DNA of 64,000 nt from NCBI RefSeq assembly GCF_001506075.1, contig NZ_KQ947475.1:661799-725798 (forward strand). The letters are read 5' to 3'. Numbering within the stretch: position 1 is the first letter of the stretch; each line of letters begins with the position of its first letter. Positions 48,141-60,444 of this stretch are shown here, piece by piece. The stretch comes from Vibrio sp. MEBiC08052. GTDB lineage: Bacteria > Pseudomonadota > Gammaproteobacteria > Enterobacterales > Vibrionaceae. The position numbers and the translations under genes are program-made. The notes under the pieces are model-generated. The model ran no database searches, was not told the DNA's origin, and worked only from the letters and a program-made list of their open reading frames with translations.

Positions 48141-49355
48141 ATGAAACTGCCTATTTATTTTGATTATTCAGCAACATGTCCGGTTGATCATCGTGTTGCT
48201 GAAAAAATGGTTCAGTACATGACGGTTGATGGTATTTACGGTAATCCGGCGTCTCGTTCTCATCGTTATGGCTGGCAGGCAGAAGAGGCTGTTGATACGG
48301 CCCGTGAGCAGATCGCAGCATTGTTGAATGCAGATTCAAGAGAAATTGTTTTCACCTCAGGTGCGACAGAGTCTAATAACCTTGCGATTAAAGGTGCGGC
48401 TCATTTTTACGGTAAGAAAGGCAAGCATGTCATTACCTGTAAGACCGAGCATAAAGCGGTTCTGGATACCTGTCGTCAACTTGAACGCGAAGGTTTTGAA
48501 GTTACATATCTTGAGCCAGAGTCAAATGGCTTAATTGATCTCAATAAGCTGAAAGCAGCAATGCGTGATGAAACGGTGCTTGTCTCTATCATGCATGTCA
48601 ACAATGAAATTGGTGTGATTCAGGATATAGAAGCCATCGGTGAGTTGTGCCGTGAGCATAAGATTGTATTCCACGTGGATGCGGCTCAATCGGCTGGAAA
48701 ACTACCGATTGACGTTCAACAGATGAAGGTTGATCTGATTTCTTTATCCGGACACAAGATTTACGGCCCGAAAGGGATTGGTGCTTTATATATTCGTCGT
48801 AAGCCGCGTATTCGTCTTGAAGCGCAAATGCATGGTGGCGGACATGAGCGCGGATTCCGTTCAGGAACGCTGCCCACGCATCAGATCGTTGGTATGGGAG
48901 AAGCTTGCCGAATTGCTAAAGAAGAGATGCAGCAAGACTATGATCATGCGAAAAAGTTACGTGATCGGATGTTGGCCGGCCTAGAAGGAATGGAAGCTGT
49001 CACGGTTAACGGTGATCTTGAACAGCGTTTGCCGAACAACCTGAACATCAGCTTTGCTTATGTTGAAGGTGAATCGTTACTGATGTCTTTAAAAGACCTT
49101 GCAGTCTCGTCTGGTAGTGCATGTACTTCTGCCAGCTTGGAGCCATCTTATGTATTGCGCGCTCTGGGGATGAACGATGAACTGGCTCATAGCTCAATTC
49201 GTTTTTCATTTGGTCGTTTTACGACGGAAGAAGAGGTAGACTACGCGGTCGAGCAAATCCGGGTAGCTGTAGATAAATTACGCGACATGTCTCCTCTATG
49301 GGATATGTACAAGGAAGGCGTTGATTTGAGTTCCGTTGAGTGGGCTCATCATTAA
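48141..49355 (+). CDS. iscS: Cysteine desulfurase IscS (404 aa)
   Basis: The PLP lysine lies in [17 protein letters not shown] and the catalytic cysteine in [17 protein letters not shown]. It takes sulfur from cysteine as a persulfide and passes it to IscU, and also to tRNA thiolation enzymes. It is the second gene of the isc operon. Confidence 0.97.
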   Translation: MKLPIYFDYSATCPVDHRVAEKMVQYMTVDGIYGNPASRSHRYGWQAEEAVDTAREQIAALLNADSREIVFTSGATESNNLAIKGAAHFYGKKGKHVITCKTEHKAVLDTCRQLEREGFEVTYLEPESNGLIDLNKLKAAMRDETVLVSIMHVNNEIGVIQDIEAIGELCREHKIVFHVDAAQSAGKLPIDVQQMKVDLISLSGHKIYGPKGIGALYIRRKPRIRLEAQMHGGGHERGFRSGTLPTHQIVGMGEACRIAKEEMQQDYDHAKKLRDRMLAGLEGMEAVTVNGDLEQRLPNNLNISFAYVEGESLLMSLKDLAVSSGSACTSASLEPSYVLRALGMNDELAHSSIRFSFGRFTTEEEVDYAVEQIRVAVDKLRDMSPLWDMYKEGVDLSSVEWAHH

Positions 49356-49391
49356 TTTCTTCCCAGCGATAGAGGATATGAGGTAATCATC

Positions 49392-49775
49392 ATGGCATAT
49401 AGTGATAAAGTAATCGACCACTATGAGAATCCACGAAATGTTGGTTCTTTTGACAAAGAAGACCCGAGTGTCGGAAGTGGTATGGTAGGTGCACCTGCGT
49501 GCGGCGACGTTATGAAACTGCAAATCAGAGTGTCACCGGAAGGCATCATCGAAGATGCGAAATTTAAAACTTATGGGTGTGGTAGTGCGATTGCTTCCAG
49601 CTCATTAGTCACCGAGTGGGTGAAAGGCAAGTCGATTGATGAAGCGGCAGCGATAAAAAATGCTGAAATCGCTGAAGAACTTGAACTGCCACCAGTGAAA
49701 ATTCATTGTTCGATTCTTGCAGAAGATGCGATTAAAGCAGCTGTTGCGGATTATAAGAAAAAACACGAGCATTAA
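49392..49775 (+). CDS. iscU: Iron-sulfur scaffold IscU (127 aa)
   Basis: The three ligand cysteines are in VGAPACGDVM, TYGCGSAIAS and KIHCSILAEDA. The LPPVK motif recognised by HscA is present just before the third. Clusters form here and are released with HscBA. Confidence 0.97.
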   Translation: MAYSDKVIDHYENPRNVGSFDKEDPSVGSGMVGAPACGDVMKLQIRVSPEGIIEDAKFKTYGCGSAIASSSLVTEWVKGKSIDEAAAIKNAEIAEELELPPVKIHCSILAEDAIKAAVADYKKKHEH

Positions 49776-49838
49776 TAATTGATCGAGGGAGTCTGACAGA
49801 CTCCCTCTGAAACCCACTAGATTTAAGGTTAGAGTTGT

Positions 49839-50162
49839 ATGTCCATCACCTTAACTGAAACAGCAGCAGATCGAGTTCGTTCTTTTTTAGACAATCGCGG
49901 GAAAGGGATCGGCTTGCGTTTAGGTGTTAAAACAACAGGTTGTTCCGGCATGGCGTACGTGCTGGAGTTTGTTGATGATCTCAATGAAGAAGACCAAGTC
50001 TTTGAAAATCATGGTGTTAAAATTATCATTGACGCCAAAAGTCTCGTCTATCTTGACGGTACTGAGCTCGATTATGTGAAACAAGGATTAAACGAAGGCT
50101 TTGAATTCAACAACCCGAATGTCAAAAGTGAATGTGGTTGTGGTGAAAGCTTTAATGTTTAA
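49839..50162 (+). CDS. iscA: A-type iron-sulfur carrier IscA (107 aa)
   Basis: The three conserved cysteines are in [10 protein letters not shown] and the C-terminal SECGCGESF. It carries clusters from the scaffold to targets. Its length is typical. Confidence 0.96.
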   Translation: MSITLTETAADRVRSFLDNRGKGIGLRLGVKTTGCSGMAYVLEFVDDLNEEDQVFENHGVKIIIDAKSLVYLDGTELDYVKQGLNEGFEFNNPNVKSECGCGESFNV

Positions 50163-50324
50163 GACGATAGCTGCTGTGAATACGACCACATCGATTCATA
50201 TCGCAGTCTACAATTAAGAACATTCATATCAAGATGCGTATCACGAAAGTGAGAACAACGACATCGAAAGTCAGGATTGATGAATGTTGAATTGGATAGC
50301 CGATGAATCAGGACTGATATTGAC

Positions 50325-50840
50325 ATGAATTATTTTGAATTATTTGGGCTACCAACTCAGTTTGATCTGGATGGTAGCCTTCTTTCTTCTCAGTTCCGAG
50401 AGTTGCAAAAGAATTTTCACCCAGATAACTTTGCCATCGCTTCAGAGCGTGAGCGTTTAATTGCGGTGCAGAAAGCTTCAGAGATCAATGATGCTTACCA
50501 GACGCTGAAAAATGATATCCGTCGTGCGGAGTATCTTTTAATGCTCCATGGGATTGATCTTCGGAGTGAACAACAGACCATGCAGGATCCTGAATTCCTG
50601 ATGGAACAGATGTTGTTACGTGAAGAACTGGAAATACTTGAAAGTGCTGCAGATGCTCAGGAACAACTAATCGATTTTGAAGGGAAAGTCAGCAAAATGT
50701 ACAAAATACAATTGACTGTCCTGAAAGAACAACTTGCGCAATTTCAATGGGAATCGGCTGCAAATACAGTCCGGAAACTCAAATTTATTGCCAAACTAAG
50801 AAATGAAATCGAACGCGCCGAAGAGAAACTTCTCGGCTAG
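50325..50840 (+). CDS. hscB: J-domain co-chaperone HscB (171 aa)
   Basis: An N-terminal J domain has the essential HPD in QKNFHPDNFAIAS, followed by a three-helix bundle that binds IscU. It delivers IscU to HscA. The 162 bases before it hold no gene. Confidence 0.95.
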   Translation: MNYFELFGLPTQFDLDGSLLSSQFRELQKNFHPDNFAIASERERLIAVQKASEINDAYQTLKNDIRRAEYLLMLHGIDLRSEQQTMQDPEFLMEQMLLREELEILESAADAQEQLIDFEGKVSKMYKIQLTVLKEQLAQFQWESAANTVRKLKFIAKLRNEIERAEEKLLG

Positions 50841-50861
50841 TTCAGAACAAAGGAAAGCCCT

Positions 50862-52718
50862 ATGGCATTACTGCAAATCGCTGAGCCTGGTCAGAGTGCG
50901 ACACCTCATCAACACAAGCTGGCAGCAGGCATTGATTTAGGTACAACAAACTCACTGGTGGCTTCGGTCCGGAGTGGTACTGCTGAAACGCTACCCGATC
51001 AAAATGGATGGTCCATTGTCCCTTCGGTTGTCAATTATGCCCGGGATACGGTAACAGTTGGTGTTGATGCGCGCAAAAAAGCTCAACAAGATCCTGAAAA
51101 TACAGTTATTTCCGTAAAAAGACTGATTGGTCGTTCGCTGGAGGACGTTCAACAACGTTATCCTCATTTACCCTATCGGTTTAAATCGAGCCAGAATGGT
51201 TTACCTGTGCTCCAAACCGCACAGGGGGATAAAAACCCAATTCAGGTGTCTGCCGATATTCTCAGAACTCTGGCACATCGTGCGGAGCAATCACTTGGTG
51301 GCGAATTGGCCGGCGTAGTGATTACTGTGCCTGCTTATTTTGATGATGCCCAGCGCGCAGGCACGAAAGAGGCCGCCCAGTTAGCCGGACTCCATGTATT
51401 ACGTTTATTGAACGAACCGACTGCCGCTGCTATTGCTTATGGCCTTGATTCTGGACGTGAAGGGGTGATTGCGGTTTATGACCTCGGTGGCGGGACATTT
51501 GATATCTCCATTCTGCGCCTGTCAAAAGGCGTCTTTGAAGTACTGTCGATTGGCGGTGATTCTGCGCTTGGTGGGGATGATTTTGATAACCTCATCGCAG
51601 AGCATCTCAAAGAATGCATTGGCATTGAACATAAGCTCAGTGCTGAAGAGTATCGCACGTTGTTAGATGCCGCATCGCAGGCAAAAATTGATTTATCGGA
51701 CGCTGAATCGGCGGATATCTCAGTGCTTGGCTGGCATGGACAACTGAGCCGTGAACAGTTTGAAGTACTGATTCAACCATTAGTGAAAAAGACGCTGATG
51801 TCATGTCGCCGCGCATTGAAAGATGCCGAAGTTGATGCAGACGAAGTGATCGAAGTGGTGATGGTTGGTGGTTCGACCCGAACTCCATTCGTCCGGGAAA
51901 TGGTTGGTGAATTCTTTGGTCGCGAGCCGCTGACCAGTATTAATCCCGATGAAGTCGTGGCGATTGGTGCTGCCACGCAAGCTGATATTCTGGTGGGTAA
52001 TAAACCGGATTCGGAAATGTTGTTGTTGGATGTGATTCCTCTTTCGCTGGGCATTGAAACCATGGGCGGATTAGTAGAAAAAATTATTCCACGTAATACA
52101 ACGATTCCGGTTGCCCGGGCACAAGAGTTTACGACGTTTAAAGATGGCCAGACAGCGATGATGGTCCATACGGTGCAGGGAGAGCGGGAGATGGTTGCCG
52201 ATTGTCGCTCTTTGGCGCGTTTCTCGTTAAAGGGGATCCCACCGATGACCGCCGGTGCTGCACATATCCGGGTTACTTATCAAGTTGATGCCGATGGCCT
52301 GCTTTCTGTCACCGCTATGGAAAAAAGTACCGGTGTTCAGGCTGAAATTCAGGTGAAACCGTCTTATGGTTTAAGTGAAGACGAAGTTGCCTCAATGCTC
52401 AAAGATTCCATGGCTTATGCCGCCGAAGACATGCAGGTCCGGGCGTTGGTGGAACAGCGCGTCGAAGCTGACCGTGTGATTGAAGGGTTAATTGCAGCAA
52501 TGCAGGCTGATAGTGATGAACTATTGGATGCGCAAGAAAGAGCTGAGCTCCTGAAAGCGATTGAAACGCTGATTGCTTTGAGAAATGGTGATGATGCCAA
52601 TGCGATTGAACAGGGAATCAAAGATATTGATATAGTGAGTCAGCCATTTGCTTCGCGCCGTATGGATAAATCGATTCGCGAAGCACTAGCGGGTCAGTCT
52701 GTAGATGATATTGAGTAG
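50862..52718 (+). CDS. hscA: Hsp70-type chaperone HscA (618 aa)
   Basis: Hsp70 signatures are [38 protein letters not shown] and [17 protein letters not shown], followed by the substrate-binding domain. It uses ATP to promote cluster release from IscU. Confidence 0.97.
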   Translation: MALLQIAEPGQSATPHQHKLAAGIDLGTTNSLVASVRSGTAETLPDQNGWSIVPSVVNYARDTVTVGVDARKKAQQDPENTVISVKRLIGRSLEDVQQRYPHLPYRFKSSQNGLPVLQTAQGDKNPIQVSADILRTLAHRAEQSLGGELAGVVITVPAYFDDAQRAGTKEAAQLAGLHVLRLLNEPTAAAIAYGLDSGREGVIAVYDLGGGTFDISILRLSKGVFEVLSIGGDSALGGDDFDNLIAEHLKECIGIEHKLSAEEYRTLLDAASQAKIDLSDAESADISVLGWHGQLSREQFEVLIQPLVKKTLMSCRRALKDAEVDADEVIEVVMVGGSTRTPFVREMVGEFFGREPLTSINPDEVVAIGAATQADILVGNKPDSEMLLLDVIPLSLGIETMGGLVEKIIPRNTTIPVARAQEFTTFKDGQTAMMVHTVQGEREMVADCRSLARFSLKGIPPMTAGAAHIRVTYQVDADGLLSVTAMEKSTGVQAEIQVKPSYGLSEDEVASMLKDSMAYAAEDMQVRALVEQRVEADRVIEGLIAAMQADSDELLDAQERAELLKAIETLIALRNGDDANAIEQGIKDIDIVSQPFASRRMDKSIREALAGQSVDDIE

Positions 52719-52731
52719 TTGAGATACAAAC

Positions 52732-53070
52732 ATGCCAAAGATTATTGTGTTACCTCATGAAGAGTTGTGTCCTGAAGGTGCTGTCCTTGAGGCTGAGACC
52801 GGAGAAACGGTTCTTGATGTGGCATTGAAAAATGGGATTGAGATTGAGCATGCGTGTGAGAAATCATGTGCGTGTACCACCTGCCATGTTATCGTTCGAG
52901 AAGGGTTTGACTCACTGAATGAAAGTGATGAACTGGAAGACGATATGCTGGATAAGGCATGGGGGCTTGAGCCTGAGTCTCGGCTGGGTTGCCAGGCTAA
53001 AGTGACCGATGAAGATTTAGTGATTGAAATCCCTAAATATACATTGAACCATGCAGCGGAAGAGCATTAA
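52732..53070 (+). CDS. fdx: ISC [2Fe-2S] ferredoxin Fdx (112 aa)
   Basis: The ligand pattern is CEKSCACTTCH plus the late cysteine in SRLGCQAKV. It supplies electrons for cluster assembly. It starts 13 bases after hscA. Confidence 0.96.
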   Translation: MPKIIVLPHEELCPEGAVLEAETGETVLDVALKNGIEIEHACEKSCACTTCHVIVREGFDSLNESDELEDDMLDKAWGLEPESRLGCQAKVTDEDLVIEIPKYTLNHAAEEH

Positions 53071-53108
53071 TTTTTACCGCTGCACACAGTATCTGATAGG
53101 AACGAATG

Positions 53109-53303
53109 ATGAAGTGGATTGATTCACGGGATATTGCTATCGAACTATGCGAACTTTATCCTGATGTTGACCCGAAAAATGTACGTTTTACCGATTTACA
53201 TCAATGGGTCATGGATTTGGATGATTTTGATGATGATCCAAATCATTCGAATGAAAAAATTCTGGAAGCAATTATTCTGTGTTGGATGGACGAAATCGAT
53301 TAA
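53109..53303 (+). CDS. iscX: ISC accessory protein IscX (64 aa)
   Basis: The acidic small protein ([47 protein letters not shown]) is IscX, which binds IscS and iron. Two adjacent ATG codons exist; the one at 53109 is better spaced from AGGAA. Confidence 0.93.
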   Translation: MKWIDSRDIAIELCELYPDVDPKNVRFTDLHQWVMDLDDFDDDPNHSNEKILEAIILCWMDEID

Positions 53304-53351
53304 TGTTGTCATCTTTCTTGCGTCAAGAGTGCTTGTAAAATAAATCTCGTC

Positions 53352-53382
53352 AAAAGCGGATCTTTACAGGTCCGCTTTTTAT
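53352..53382 (+). terminator. Terminator of the isc operon
   Basis: AAAAGCGGA pairs with TCCGCTTTTT over a 10-base loop, with the T run included. Confidence 0.8.
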
Positions 53383-53472
53383 CAATTTGACATGTTTGCC
53401 AGATATAATGGTAAATTGTCTGAGTGAACCAGAAAATAAGTGGCAAAAAGTGAAGAAAGACAAGGAGAGGCC

Positions 53473-54759
53473 ATGTCTGTAAATATGTCAGTATCTATTA
53501 GCCAAGAAAAAGCCCCTGAACAGTGGGGGGAAAATGCGACAATTTCTTATTCTGAATCCGGTGTGACCATTCATATCGATCCATTATCTACCCCTCTGGC
53601 CACGATTCAGAAAGCAGCCCGAAAAATGGATGGGCAAAGCTTGCGTAATATTTCATTAGTTGGCAGTGATTGGGATTTGGAGCGGATTTGGGCTTTTTAT
53701 CAAGGATATCGTGATCCTAAAAAATTAAACACGTTAACATGGGAAGAACTTGCTGAAGACGATCAGCGAGAACTTGAGGCTCGGATCAAAACATCTGACT
53801 GGGCAAGAGATGTCATTAATAAGAGTGCTGAAGAGGTTGCCCCCCGACAACTGGCAACAATGGCCGCTGAGTTTGTGAAGTCTCTCGCGCCTGAACTGGT
53901 TTCTTATCGTATTGTGAAAGATAAAGATTTACTTTCCGATGGCTGGGAAGGGATTTTTGCTGTCGGACGCGGCTCTGAGCGAACTTCAGCAATGCTGCAA
54001 TTGGATTTCAACCCGACGGGTGATGAAAACGCACCGGTTTATGCTTGTCTGGTCGGCAAAGGTATCACATTTGATTCGGGCGGCTACAGTCTGAAACCTT
54101 CGAACTTTATGGCATCCATGAAGTCTGATATGGGCGGTGCGGCGCTGGCCACCAGTGGGTTAGGACTAGCGATTTTACGCGGTCTGAATAAACGGGTGAA
54201 ACTGATTCTGTGCTGTGCGGAAAACATGGTATCCGGACGTGCACTGAAATTGGGCGATGTCATTACCTATAAGAATGGTAAAACAGTTGAGATCATGAAC
54301 ACGGATGCGGAAGGCCGTTTAGTATTGGCCGACGGCTTGATCTATGCCAGTGAACAGCAGCCAGAAATGATCATTGACTGTGCAACGCTAACGGGTGCTG
54401 CGAAAACAGCATTGGGCGTCGACTATCATGCGTTGATGAGCTTTGACGAAACCTTAAGTCATCAAGCGCTTTCCGTTGCGAAAATGGAAGGGGAACGGTT
54501 ATGGCCACTGCCGCTGGAGTCATTCCATCGTGACATGTTGCCTTCTAGTTTTGCCGATCTATCGAATATCAGCGCTTCTGATTATTCGCCGGGTGCCAGT
54601 ACCGCTGCGGCATTTTTGTCGCACTTTGTTGAAGATTATCGCAAAGGTTGGTTACATTTAGATTGTGCCGCGACTTACCGTAAATCAGCCACGGATAAGT
54701 GGGCTGCCGGTGCGACAGGGATTGGTATTCGTACTTTGGCTCGTTTATTGATTGACTAA
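53473..54759 (+). CDS. pepB: Aminopeptidase B, leucyl-aminopeptidase family (428 aa)
   Basis: The M17 metal and catalytic residues are in [15 protein letters not shown] and the signature [14 protein letters not shown]. The length near 430 and the place after iscX match PepB. The start [11 protein letters not shown] at 53473 follows AAGGAGAGG; a further upstream start would add an atypical tail. Confidence 0.95.
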   Translation: MSVNMSVSISQEKAPEQWGENATISYSESGVTIHIDPLSTPLATIQKAARKMDGQSLRNISLVGSDWDLERIWAFYQGYRDPKKLNTLTWEELAEDDQRELEARIKTSDWARDVINKSAEEVAPRQLATMAAEFVKSLAPELVSYRIVKDKDLLSDGWEGIFAVGRGSERTSAMLQLDFNPTGDENAPVYACLVGKGITFDSGGYSLKPSNFMASMKSDMGGAALATSGLGLAILRGLNKRVKLILCCAENMVSGRALKLGDVITYKNGKTVEIMNTDAEGRLVLADGLIYASEQQPEMIIDCATLTGAAKTALGVDYHALMSFDETLSHQALSVAKMEGERLWPLPLESFHRDMLPSSFADLSNISASDYSPGASTAAAFLSHFVEDYRKGWLHLDCAATYRKSATDKWAAGATGIGIRTLARLLID

Positions 54760-54814
54760 AATAAAATTCAGATCGTGATATCTGAATAACGATAGAGAAA
54801 GAAAGGACAATTTT

Positions 54815-55252
54815 ATGGCGTTAGAGAGAACGTTTTCTATCATAAAGCCAGATGCTGTAGAGCGTAACCTGATTGGTGAAATTTATCATCGTATTGAAAA
54901 AGCCGGATTGCAGATTATTGCAGCAAAGATGGTGCATTTGACTGAAGAGCAGGCGAGTGGTTTTTACGCAGAACATCAAGGAAAACCATTTTTTGATCCG
55001 CTAAAAGAGTTTATGACTTCCGGACCGATTATGGTGCAGGTGCTTGAAGGTGAAAATGCCATTGCTCGCTACCGAGAGTTGATGGGAAAAACCAACCCGG
55101 AAGAAGCTGCTTGTGGTACGCTTCGCGCTGATTACGCATTGAATATGCGTTTGAATTCAGTTCATGGCAGTGATAGTGAAGATTCTGCTGCCCGGGAAAT
55201 TGCTTTTTTCTTCCCTGATTCAGAAATCTGTCCAAGAGTATTTCAGTCATAA
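54815..55252 (+). CDS. ndk: Nucleoside diphosphate kinase (145 aa)
   Basis: The family start [18 protein letters not shown] and the active-site histidine in [20 protein letters not shown] are present. It balances NTP pools. A terminator follows. Confidence 0.96.
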   Translation: MALERTFSIIKPDAVERNLIGEIYHRIEKAGLQIIAAKMVHLTEEQASGFYAEHQGKPFFDPLKEFMTSGPIMVQVLEGENAIARYRELMGKTNPEEAACGTLRADYALNMRLNSVHGSDSEDSAAREIAFFFPDSEICPRVFQS

Positions 55253-55285
55253 TTGAATGTGATTTATGACTGAAATATGCAATTG

Positions 55286-55312
55286 AAAACCCTGTTTTAA
55301 ACAGGGTTTTTT
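55286..55312 (+). terminator. Terminator of ndk
   Basis: AAAACCCTGTTT pairs with AAACAGGGTTTT around a single base and runs into further T. Confidence 0.85.
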
Positions 55313-55397
55313 GCTTAATCAACGGGCTTGTTGTCAGTGCTCAAAGGCTGTACAATTCGCGCCCTGAATTTGATGTTCGGTTTTTCTGAGAGGCACC

Positions 55398-56522
55398 ATG
55401 ACCACACAAAAAATTAATCTGCTCGATTTCGATCGTACAGCTTTACGTCAGTTTTTTACTGAAGAACTGAACGAAAAAGCGTTTCGTGCTGATCAAATTA
55501 TGAAGTGGATTTATCACTTTGGTTGTGATGACTTTGAACAGATGACCAACATTAATAAAAAGCTGAGAGAAAAGCTGAAAAAGCGCTGCGAGATTAAAGC
55601 GCCACTGGTTTCAGCTGCTCAACATTCATCGGATGGGACGATCAAATGGGCAATGCGTGTTGGTGACCAAGATGTCGAAACCGTCTATATCCCGGAAGAT
55701 GATCGGGCCACATTATGTGTGTCATCTCAGGTTGGTTGTGCGCTGGAATGTAAATTTTGTTCTACCGCGCAACAAGGGTTTAACCGTAACTTACGCGTTT
55801 CCGAAATTATCGGGCAAGTCTGGCGTGCTGCCCGTGAAATCGGCATGGAGAAAGAGACCGGCCGACGTCCCATCACTAATATCGTGATGATGGGAATGGG
55901 TGAACCATTGCTCAATATGAAAAATCTTCTTCCTGCGCTGGAGATCATGCTGGACGACTTAGGGTTCGGATTATCTAAGCGTCGAGTAACGGTCTCTACC
56001 TCTGGTGTTGTTTCCGGACTGGAACAGATGACCGGACGAATTGATGTTGCGTTGGCGATTTCTCTCCATGCTCCGAATGATAAACTGCGTAGTGAAATCA
56101 TGCCGATCAATGATCGGTGGGATATTCAGGATTTTCTAGCATCGGTACGTCGCTATATTGCTTCGTCAAATGCCAACCGTGGCAAAGTGACGGTTGAATA
56201 TATTTTGCTGGATCATGTCAATGACGGTACTGAGCATGCTCATGAATTGGCGGAATTAATGAAAGATACGCCATGTAAGATTAACCTGATTCCATTCAAT
56301 CCTTATCCGGGATCACCGTATCGAAAACCAAGTAATTCTCGGATTGATCGGTTCATGAAAACCCTAATGGGGCATGAATACACAGTAACCGTGCGTAAAA
56401 CGCGTGGGGATGACATTGATGCCGCCTGTGGTCAACTGGTCGGAGATGTGATTGATCGGACCAAACGGACCCGGTTATTGACTGAGCAGGAAAATACAAT
56501 TCCGATTAAAGCGGTTAATTGA
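55398..56522 (+). CDS. rlmN: Dual-specificity 23S rRNA/tRNA adenine C2-methyltransferase RlmN (374 aa)
   Basis: The radical-SAM cysteines are C114, C118 and C121 in [14 protein letters not shown], and the methyl-carrying cysteine lies in [21 protein letters not shown] binds SAM. It methylates A2503 of 23S rRNA and A37 of some tRNAs. Confidence 0.97.
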   Translation: MTTQKINLLDFDRTALRQFFTEELNEKAFRADQIMKWIYHFGCDDFEQMTNINKKLREKLKKRCEIKAPLVSAAQHSSDGTIKWAMRVGDQDVETVYIPEDDRATLCVSSQVGCALECKFCSTAQQGFNRNLRVSEIIGQVWRAAREIGMEKETGRRPITNIVMMGMGEPLLNMKNLLPALEIMLDDLGFGLSKRRVTVSTSGVVSGLEQMTGRIDVALAISLHAPNDKLRSEIMPINDRWDIQDFLASVRRYIASSNANRGKVTVEYILLDHVNDGTEHAHELAELMKDTPCKINLIPFNPYPGSPYRKPSNSRIDRFMKTLMGHEYTVTVRKTRGDDIDAACGQLVGDVIDRTKRTRLLTEQENTIPIKAVN

Positions 56523-56974
56523 TTGTTATTACGCATGACTTTCCCTGATGCAGACGTTTATTTTTCTATGATTGAAACTGTTCCGTGTCGGAATCCCCTT
56601 TATTTGATATGATTGACTTCCTTTATGGGAGCTTTCTGAGCGTATATTTTACCTCTGTTCAAGAAGTGCGATGAGTTGATAAAAGTCGTTTTCTTACCTG
56701 TTTCACCCAGAAGTTGGCTCTGTTTTGTGTCAATTTCCCGAAAAACTTGGATTTGACCGAGTCTTCTTCCTTAATTCATTGTTGTTTCAGTTTTAATATC
56801 CTTTAGAATGACCTGTATGTATCAAAATTATTTGAATTACTGATAATTTTGACGCTAAGATGAACCTTATTTTGTGCTGGAACGGAAATAAGCTATCCCA
56901 AAAGAACTAAAATCAATAAAGCACTATGCTTATTATAAAGTTACAGCAAAGAGACAAGAGATAGATGCGACGTG
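56523..56974. other. 452-base non-coding gap between rlmN and rodZ
   Basis: Neither strand holds a supported gene. In many other gammaproteobacteria a type IV pilus TPR protein gene (pilF/pilW) lies here. The segment is AT-rich and probably contains the rodZ-ispG promoter. Confidence 0.5.
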
Positions 56975-57958
56975 ATGACAGAATCAGAAATAGTAAAAGA
57001 AGAAGATAGCCAGATAGGCCCCGGCTCGCTTCTGAAACAGAAACGAGAATCACTTGGGTTGACTCAAAAGCAGATCGCGGACAGGCTTCGGTTACGTCTG
57101 ACGATTATACAGTCGCTAGAGGAAAATAATTTTGATATCGATAAGGTATCAACATTTACAAGAGGTTATGTTCGCTCTTATGCCAAACTGGTTGGGGTTG
57201 ATGAGCCGGAGATCCTTGCCGCGTATGATCATTACTGCGGTGCTACTGACCCTGATTTATTGATGACCAGTTTTTCAAGAAAAACGACCCGGGAGCAGCA
57301 TAACAGTCGGATTAATCTGATTACGGTCGGTATTGTTGCCATTGTGATCGGTATTTCATCAGTCTGGTGGTATCAGAATCAAAAACAGGACACGCTGATT
57401 CCGCCTCAGTCCCAGGCATCATCGGAACAGGATCAAGTTGCGGGCTCGTCGGGAGATGAGAAAACAGATGATTTTACGACGGTGCGTGATCTGACTCAGT
57501 CATCCCAAGAACAAGCGTCACCTGATGTTGAGAATGCCGTTTCACCTGAAGAGCCCGGAGCAAACGTAGCCGATGATACGGATACAGTATCTGCACTGGC
57601 ACAATCCCCTCAAGACAAGCAAGAAGCTGTGACTGATGAAGATACCGCGCCAGCAGAGCCGGTCGTTTCCGATCCAGCGACATCCTCACCAGTAGCAGAT
57701 GAGCCGCAATCTTCAGTTGCATTGACGACTTTGAGCATGAATTTTAAGGATGATTGCTGGGTTCGTGTCATTGATGCAAACGGTAAAACGCTATTGATTG
57801 GATTGAAAAAAGAAAATCAATCCGTTCAGCTTCAGGGGGAAGCTCCATTTAAGGTTATTTTAGGGGCTCCAGAAGGTGTTTCTATGACATTTGCAGGTGA
57901 ACCTGTGGACCTTTCTGGGTATACTTCAGGCAAAGTAGCCAGATTTAGCTTACCTTAG
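56975..57958 (+). CDS. rodZ: Cytoskeletal cell-shape protein RodZ (327 aa)
   Basis: The N-terminal helix-turn-helix ([35 protein letters not shown]) lies in the cytoplasm. A membrane helix ([20 protein letters not shown]) follows, then a Ser/Glu/Asp-rich periplasmic linker and a C-terminal DUF4115 domain ([18 protein letters not shown]). It couples MreB to the wall machinery. The ATG at 56975 is preferred over a GTG just before it. Confidence 0.94.
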   Translation: MTESEIVKEEDSQIGPGSLLKQKRESLGLTQKQIADRLRLRLTIIQSLEENNFDIDKVSTFTRGYVRSYAKLVGVDEPEILAAYDHYCGATDPDLLMTSFSRKTTREQHNSRINLITVGIVAIVIGISSVWWYQNQKQDTLIPPQSQASSEQDQVAGSSGDEKTDDFTTVRDLTQSSQEQASPDVENAVSPEEPGANVADDTDTVSALAQSPQDKQEAVTDEDTAPAEPVVSDPATSSPVADEPQSSVALTTLSMNFKDDCWVRVIDANGKTLLIGLKKENQSVQLQGEAPFKVILGAPEGVSMTFAGEPVDLSGYTSGKVARFSLP

Positions 57959-57966
57959 ACAAAAAT

Positions 57967-59094
57967 ATGCAATATGAGTCTCCAATAAAGCGTCGCCGTT
58001 CGACACGTATTTACGTCGGTGACGTTCCTATCGGCGATGGTGCGCCCATCGCAGTTCAGTCGATGACAAATACGAGAACGACCGATGTCGAGGCAACGGT
58101 TGCTCAAATCCTTTCACTGGAAAAAGTCGGTGCAGATATTGTTCGGGTTTCAGTTCCGACCATGGATGCAGCGGAAGCATTTCGAGAAATTAAGAAACGT
58201 GTATCGATTCCTTTGGTGGCAGATATCCATTTTGATTACCGCATAGCACTTCAGGTTGCTGAATACGGTGTCGATTGTTTACGGATCAATCCGGGAAATA
58301 TCGGCCGTGAAGAGCGGATTCGTGCAGTTGTGGACTGCGCACGTGATAAAGGCATTCCGATCCGCATTGGTGTGAATGGCGGATCATTAGAAAAAGATAT
58401 TCAACAGAAGTATGGTGAGCCGACGGCCGAAGCGCTGGTGGAATCCGCAATGCGTCACGTTGATATTCTTGATCGACTTAATTTCGACCAATTTAAAGTG
58501 AGTGTCAAAGCATCCGATGTTTTTCTGGCTGTTGATTCTTATCGTCTGTTGGCTCAAAAAATCGATCAACCTTTACATTTAGGGATCACCGAAGCCGGTG
58601 GTGCCCGCGCTGGCGCGGTTAAATCCTCTGTCGGGCTGGGTATGTTGCTTGCCGAGGGGATTGGCGACACGTTGCGTATTTCACTGGCTGCAAATCCAGT
58701 TGAAGAAATTAAAGTCGGATTTGATATCCTCAAATCTTTGCGGATTCGTTCCCGGGGGATCAATTTTATTGCCTGTCCGAGTTGTTCCCGTCAGGAGTTT
58801 GATGTCATCGGCACTGTCAATGCACTTGAAGAGCGTTTGGAAGATATTCTCACACCAATGGATGTCTCGATTATAGGCTGTGTCGTCAATGGTCCCGGTG
58901 AGGCTGAAGCTTCACATCTCGGGATTGCCGGCAGTAACCGAAAAAGTGCATTTTATGAAGACGGTATCCGCCAGAAAGAACGATTCGACAATGATGATTT
59001 AATTCATCAGCTTGAAGCAAAAATCCGGGCAAAAGCATCAATGCTCGACCAGCAAAATCGCATTCAGGTCACTCAAGTCGAAGACAACAATTAA
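57967..59094 (+). CDS. ispG: 4-hydroxy-3-methylbut-2-enyl-diphosphate synthase IspG (375 aa)
   Basis: The TIM-barrel part ([39 protein letters not shown]) and the [4Fe-4S] ligands ([27 protein letters not shown]) are complete. It performs the penultimate step of isoprenoid synthesis by the MEP pathway and depends on the Fe-S system encoded nearby. Confidence 0.97.
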   Translation: MQYESPIKRRRSTRIYVGDVPIGDGAPIAVQSMTNTRTTDVEATVAQILSLEKVGADIVRVSVPTMDAAEAFREIKKRVSIPLVADIHFDYRIALQVAEYGVDCLRINPGNIGREERIRAVVDCARDKGIPIRIGVNGGSLEKDIQQKYGEPTAEALVESAMRHVDILDRLNFDQFKVSVKASDVFLAVDSYRLLAQKIDQPLHLGITEAGGARAGAVKSSVGLGMLLAEGIGDTLRISLAANPVEEIKVGFDILKSLRIRSRGINFIACPSCSRQEFDVIGTVNALEERLEDILTPMDVSIIGCVVNGPGEAEASHLGIAGSNRKSAFYEDGIRQKERFDNDDLIHQLEAKIRAKASMLDQQNRIQVTQVEDNN

Positions 59095-59121
59095 TATCAT
59101 GATGAATTTACGGTAATCCTT

Positions 59122-60399
59122 GTGGCAAAAACAATTCAAGCAATTCGAGGCATGAACGACTGCCTCCCGACACAATCACCGCTCTGGCAAAAGGTTGAGG
59201 GCAAGGTAAAACAAGTCATTAATGCATACGGTTATAGTGAAATCCGTATGCCGATTATTGAAATGACGCATCTGTTCAGCCGTGCTATCGGTGAAGTCAC
59301 CGATGTGGTTGAAAAAGAAATGTACACGTTTGAGGATCGCAATGGCGACAGCCTGACTCTGCGCCCTGAAGGGACGGCGGGTTGTGTTCGTGCCGGGATT
59401 CAAAACGGTCTGCTCTATAATCAGGAACAGCGTTTGTGGTATATGGGGCCGATGTTCCGCCACGAACGGCCGCAAAAAGGACGATACCGACAATTCCACC
59501 AGTGTGGTGCTGAGGTGTTTGGCCTTGACGGGCCGGATATTGATGCTGAATTGATCATGATGACTGCCCGGATTTGGCGAGAGCTGGGAATCGCTCAGTA
59601 TGTACGACTTGAACTGAATTCTATTGGTTCACCAGAAGCACGAGCCGAATACCGGACCGCATTGATTACTTTTCTGGAACAGCATGAATCGGTGCTGGAT
59701 GAAGACAGTAAACGTCGGATGTATACCAATCCATTACGTGTTCTCGATACCAAAAATCCTGAAATACAGGCAATTTTGGGCGATGCACCGAAGCTATCAG
59801 AGTATCTTGATAATGATTCGCGCGCTCATTTTGCCGGTTTATGTGAACTTCTTGACGCTGTCGGTATCGAATACACCGTTAATGAACGTTTGGTTCGCGG
59901 ACTGGATTACTACAACCGTACCGTTTTCGAATGGGTAACCGAAAGTCTCGGTGCTCAGGGGACTGTCTGTGGTGGTGGTCGTTATGACGGCCTTGTCGAG
60001 CAAATGGGTGGTAAAGCGACATCAGCTGTTGGTTTTGCTATGGGACTAGAGCGTCTGGTTCTGATGGTTGAAGCGCTGGAACTGACTGATGACGTTGCGC
60101 GTCAGGTCGATGTTTATATCGTGACGGCTGGTGAAGGTACCTTATCGGCAGGGGGGACTCTGGCAGAATCGGTACGAGAATCATTGCCGACACTACGTGT
60201 CATGAACCATTTTGGTGGTGGTAACTTTAAGAAACAGTTTAAGCGGGCTGATAAAGTCGGCGCCTCTGTTGCATTAGTTCTGGGAGAGGACGAAATGGCA
60301 CAACAGATGGTCGTTTTTAAAGATCTGAACGGTGGAACTCAGGAAACGGTACTCCAGTCAGATATCATTGAAAAACTGGCTTATTTTTTCAAGTGCTGA
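59122..60399 (+). CDS. hisS: Histidyl-tRNA synthetase (425 aa, GTG start)
   Basis: Class II motifs are visible: motif 2 [16 protein letters not shown], the histidine loops [15 protein letters not shown] and [14 protein letters not shown], motif 3 [12 protein letters not shown]. An anticodon-binding domain follows. The start is the GTG at 59122. Confidence 0.96.
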   Translation: MAKTIQAIRGMNDCLPTQSPLWQKVEGKVKQVINAYGYSEIRMPIIEMTHLFSRAIGEVTDVVEKEMYTFEDRNGDSLTLRPEGTAGCVRAGIQNGLLYNQEQRLWYMGPMFRHERPQKGRYRQFHQCGAEVFGLDGPDIDAELIMMTARIWRELGIAQYVRLELNSIGSPEARAEYRTALITFLEQHESVLDEDSKRRMYTNPLRVLDTKNPEIQAILGDAPKLSEYLDNDSRAHFAGLCELLDAVGIEYTVNERLVRGLDYYNRTVFEWVTESLGAQGTVCGGGRYDGLVEQMGGKATSAVGFAMGLERLVLMVEALELTDDVARQVDVYIVTAGEGTLSAGGTLAESVRESLPTLRVMNHFGGGNFKKQFKRADKVGASVALVLGEDEMAQQMVVFKDLNGGTQETVLQSDIIEKLAYFFKC

Positions 60400-60444
60400 T
60401 GGTTGGAAAGTGCAGCTGAGAGGCTTAATTAAAGAGGGAAAAAC

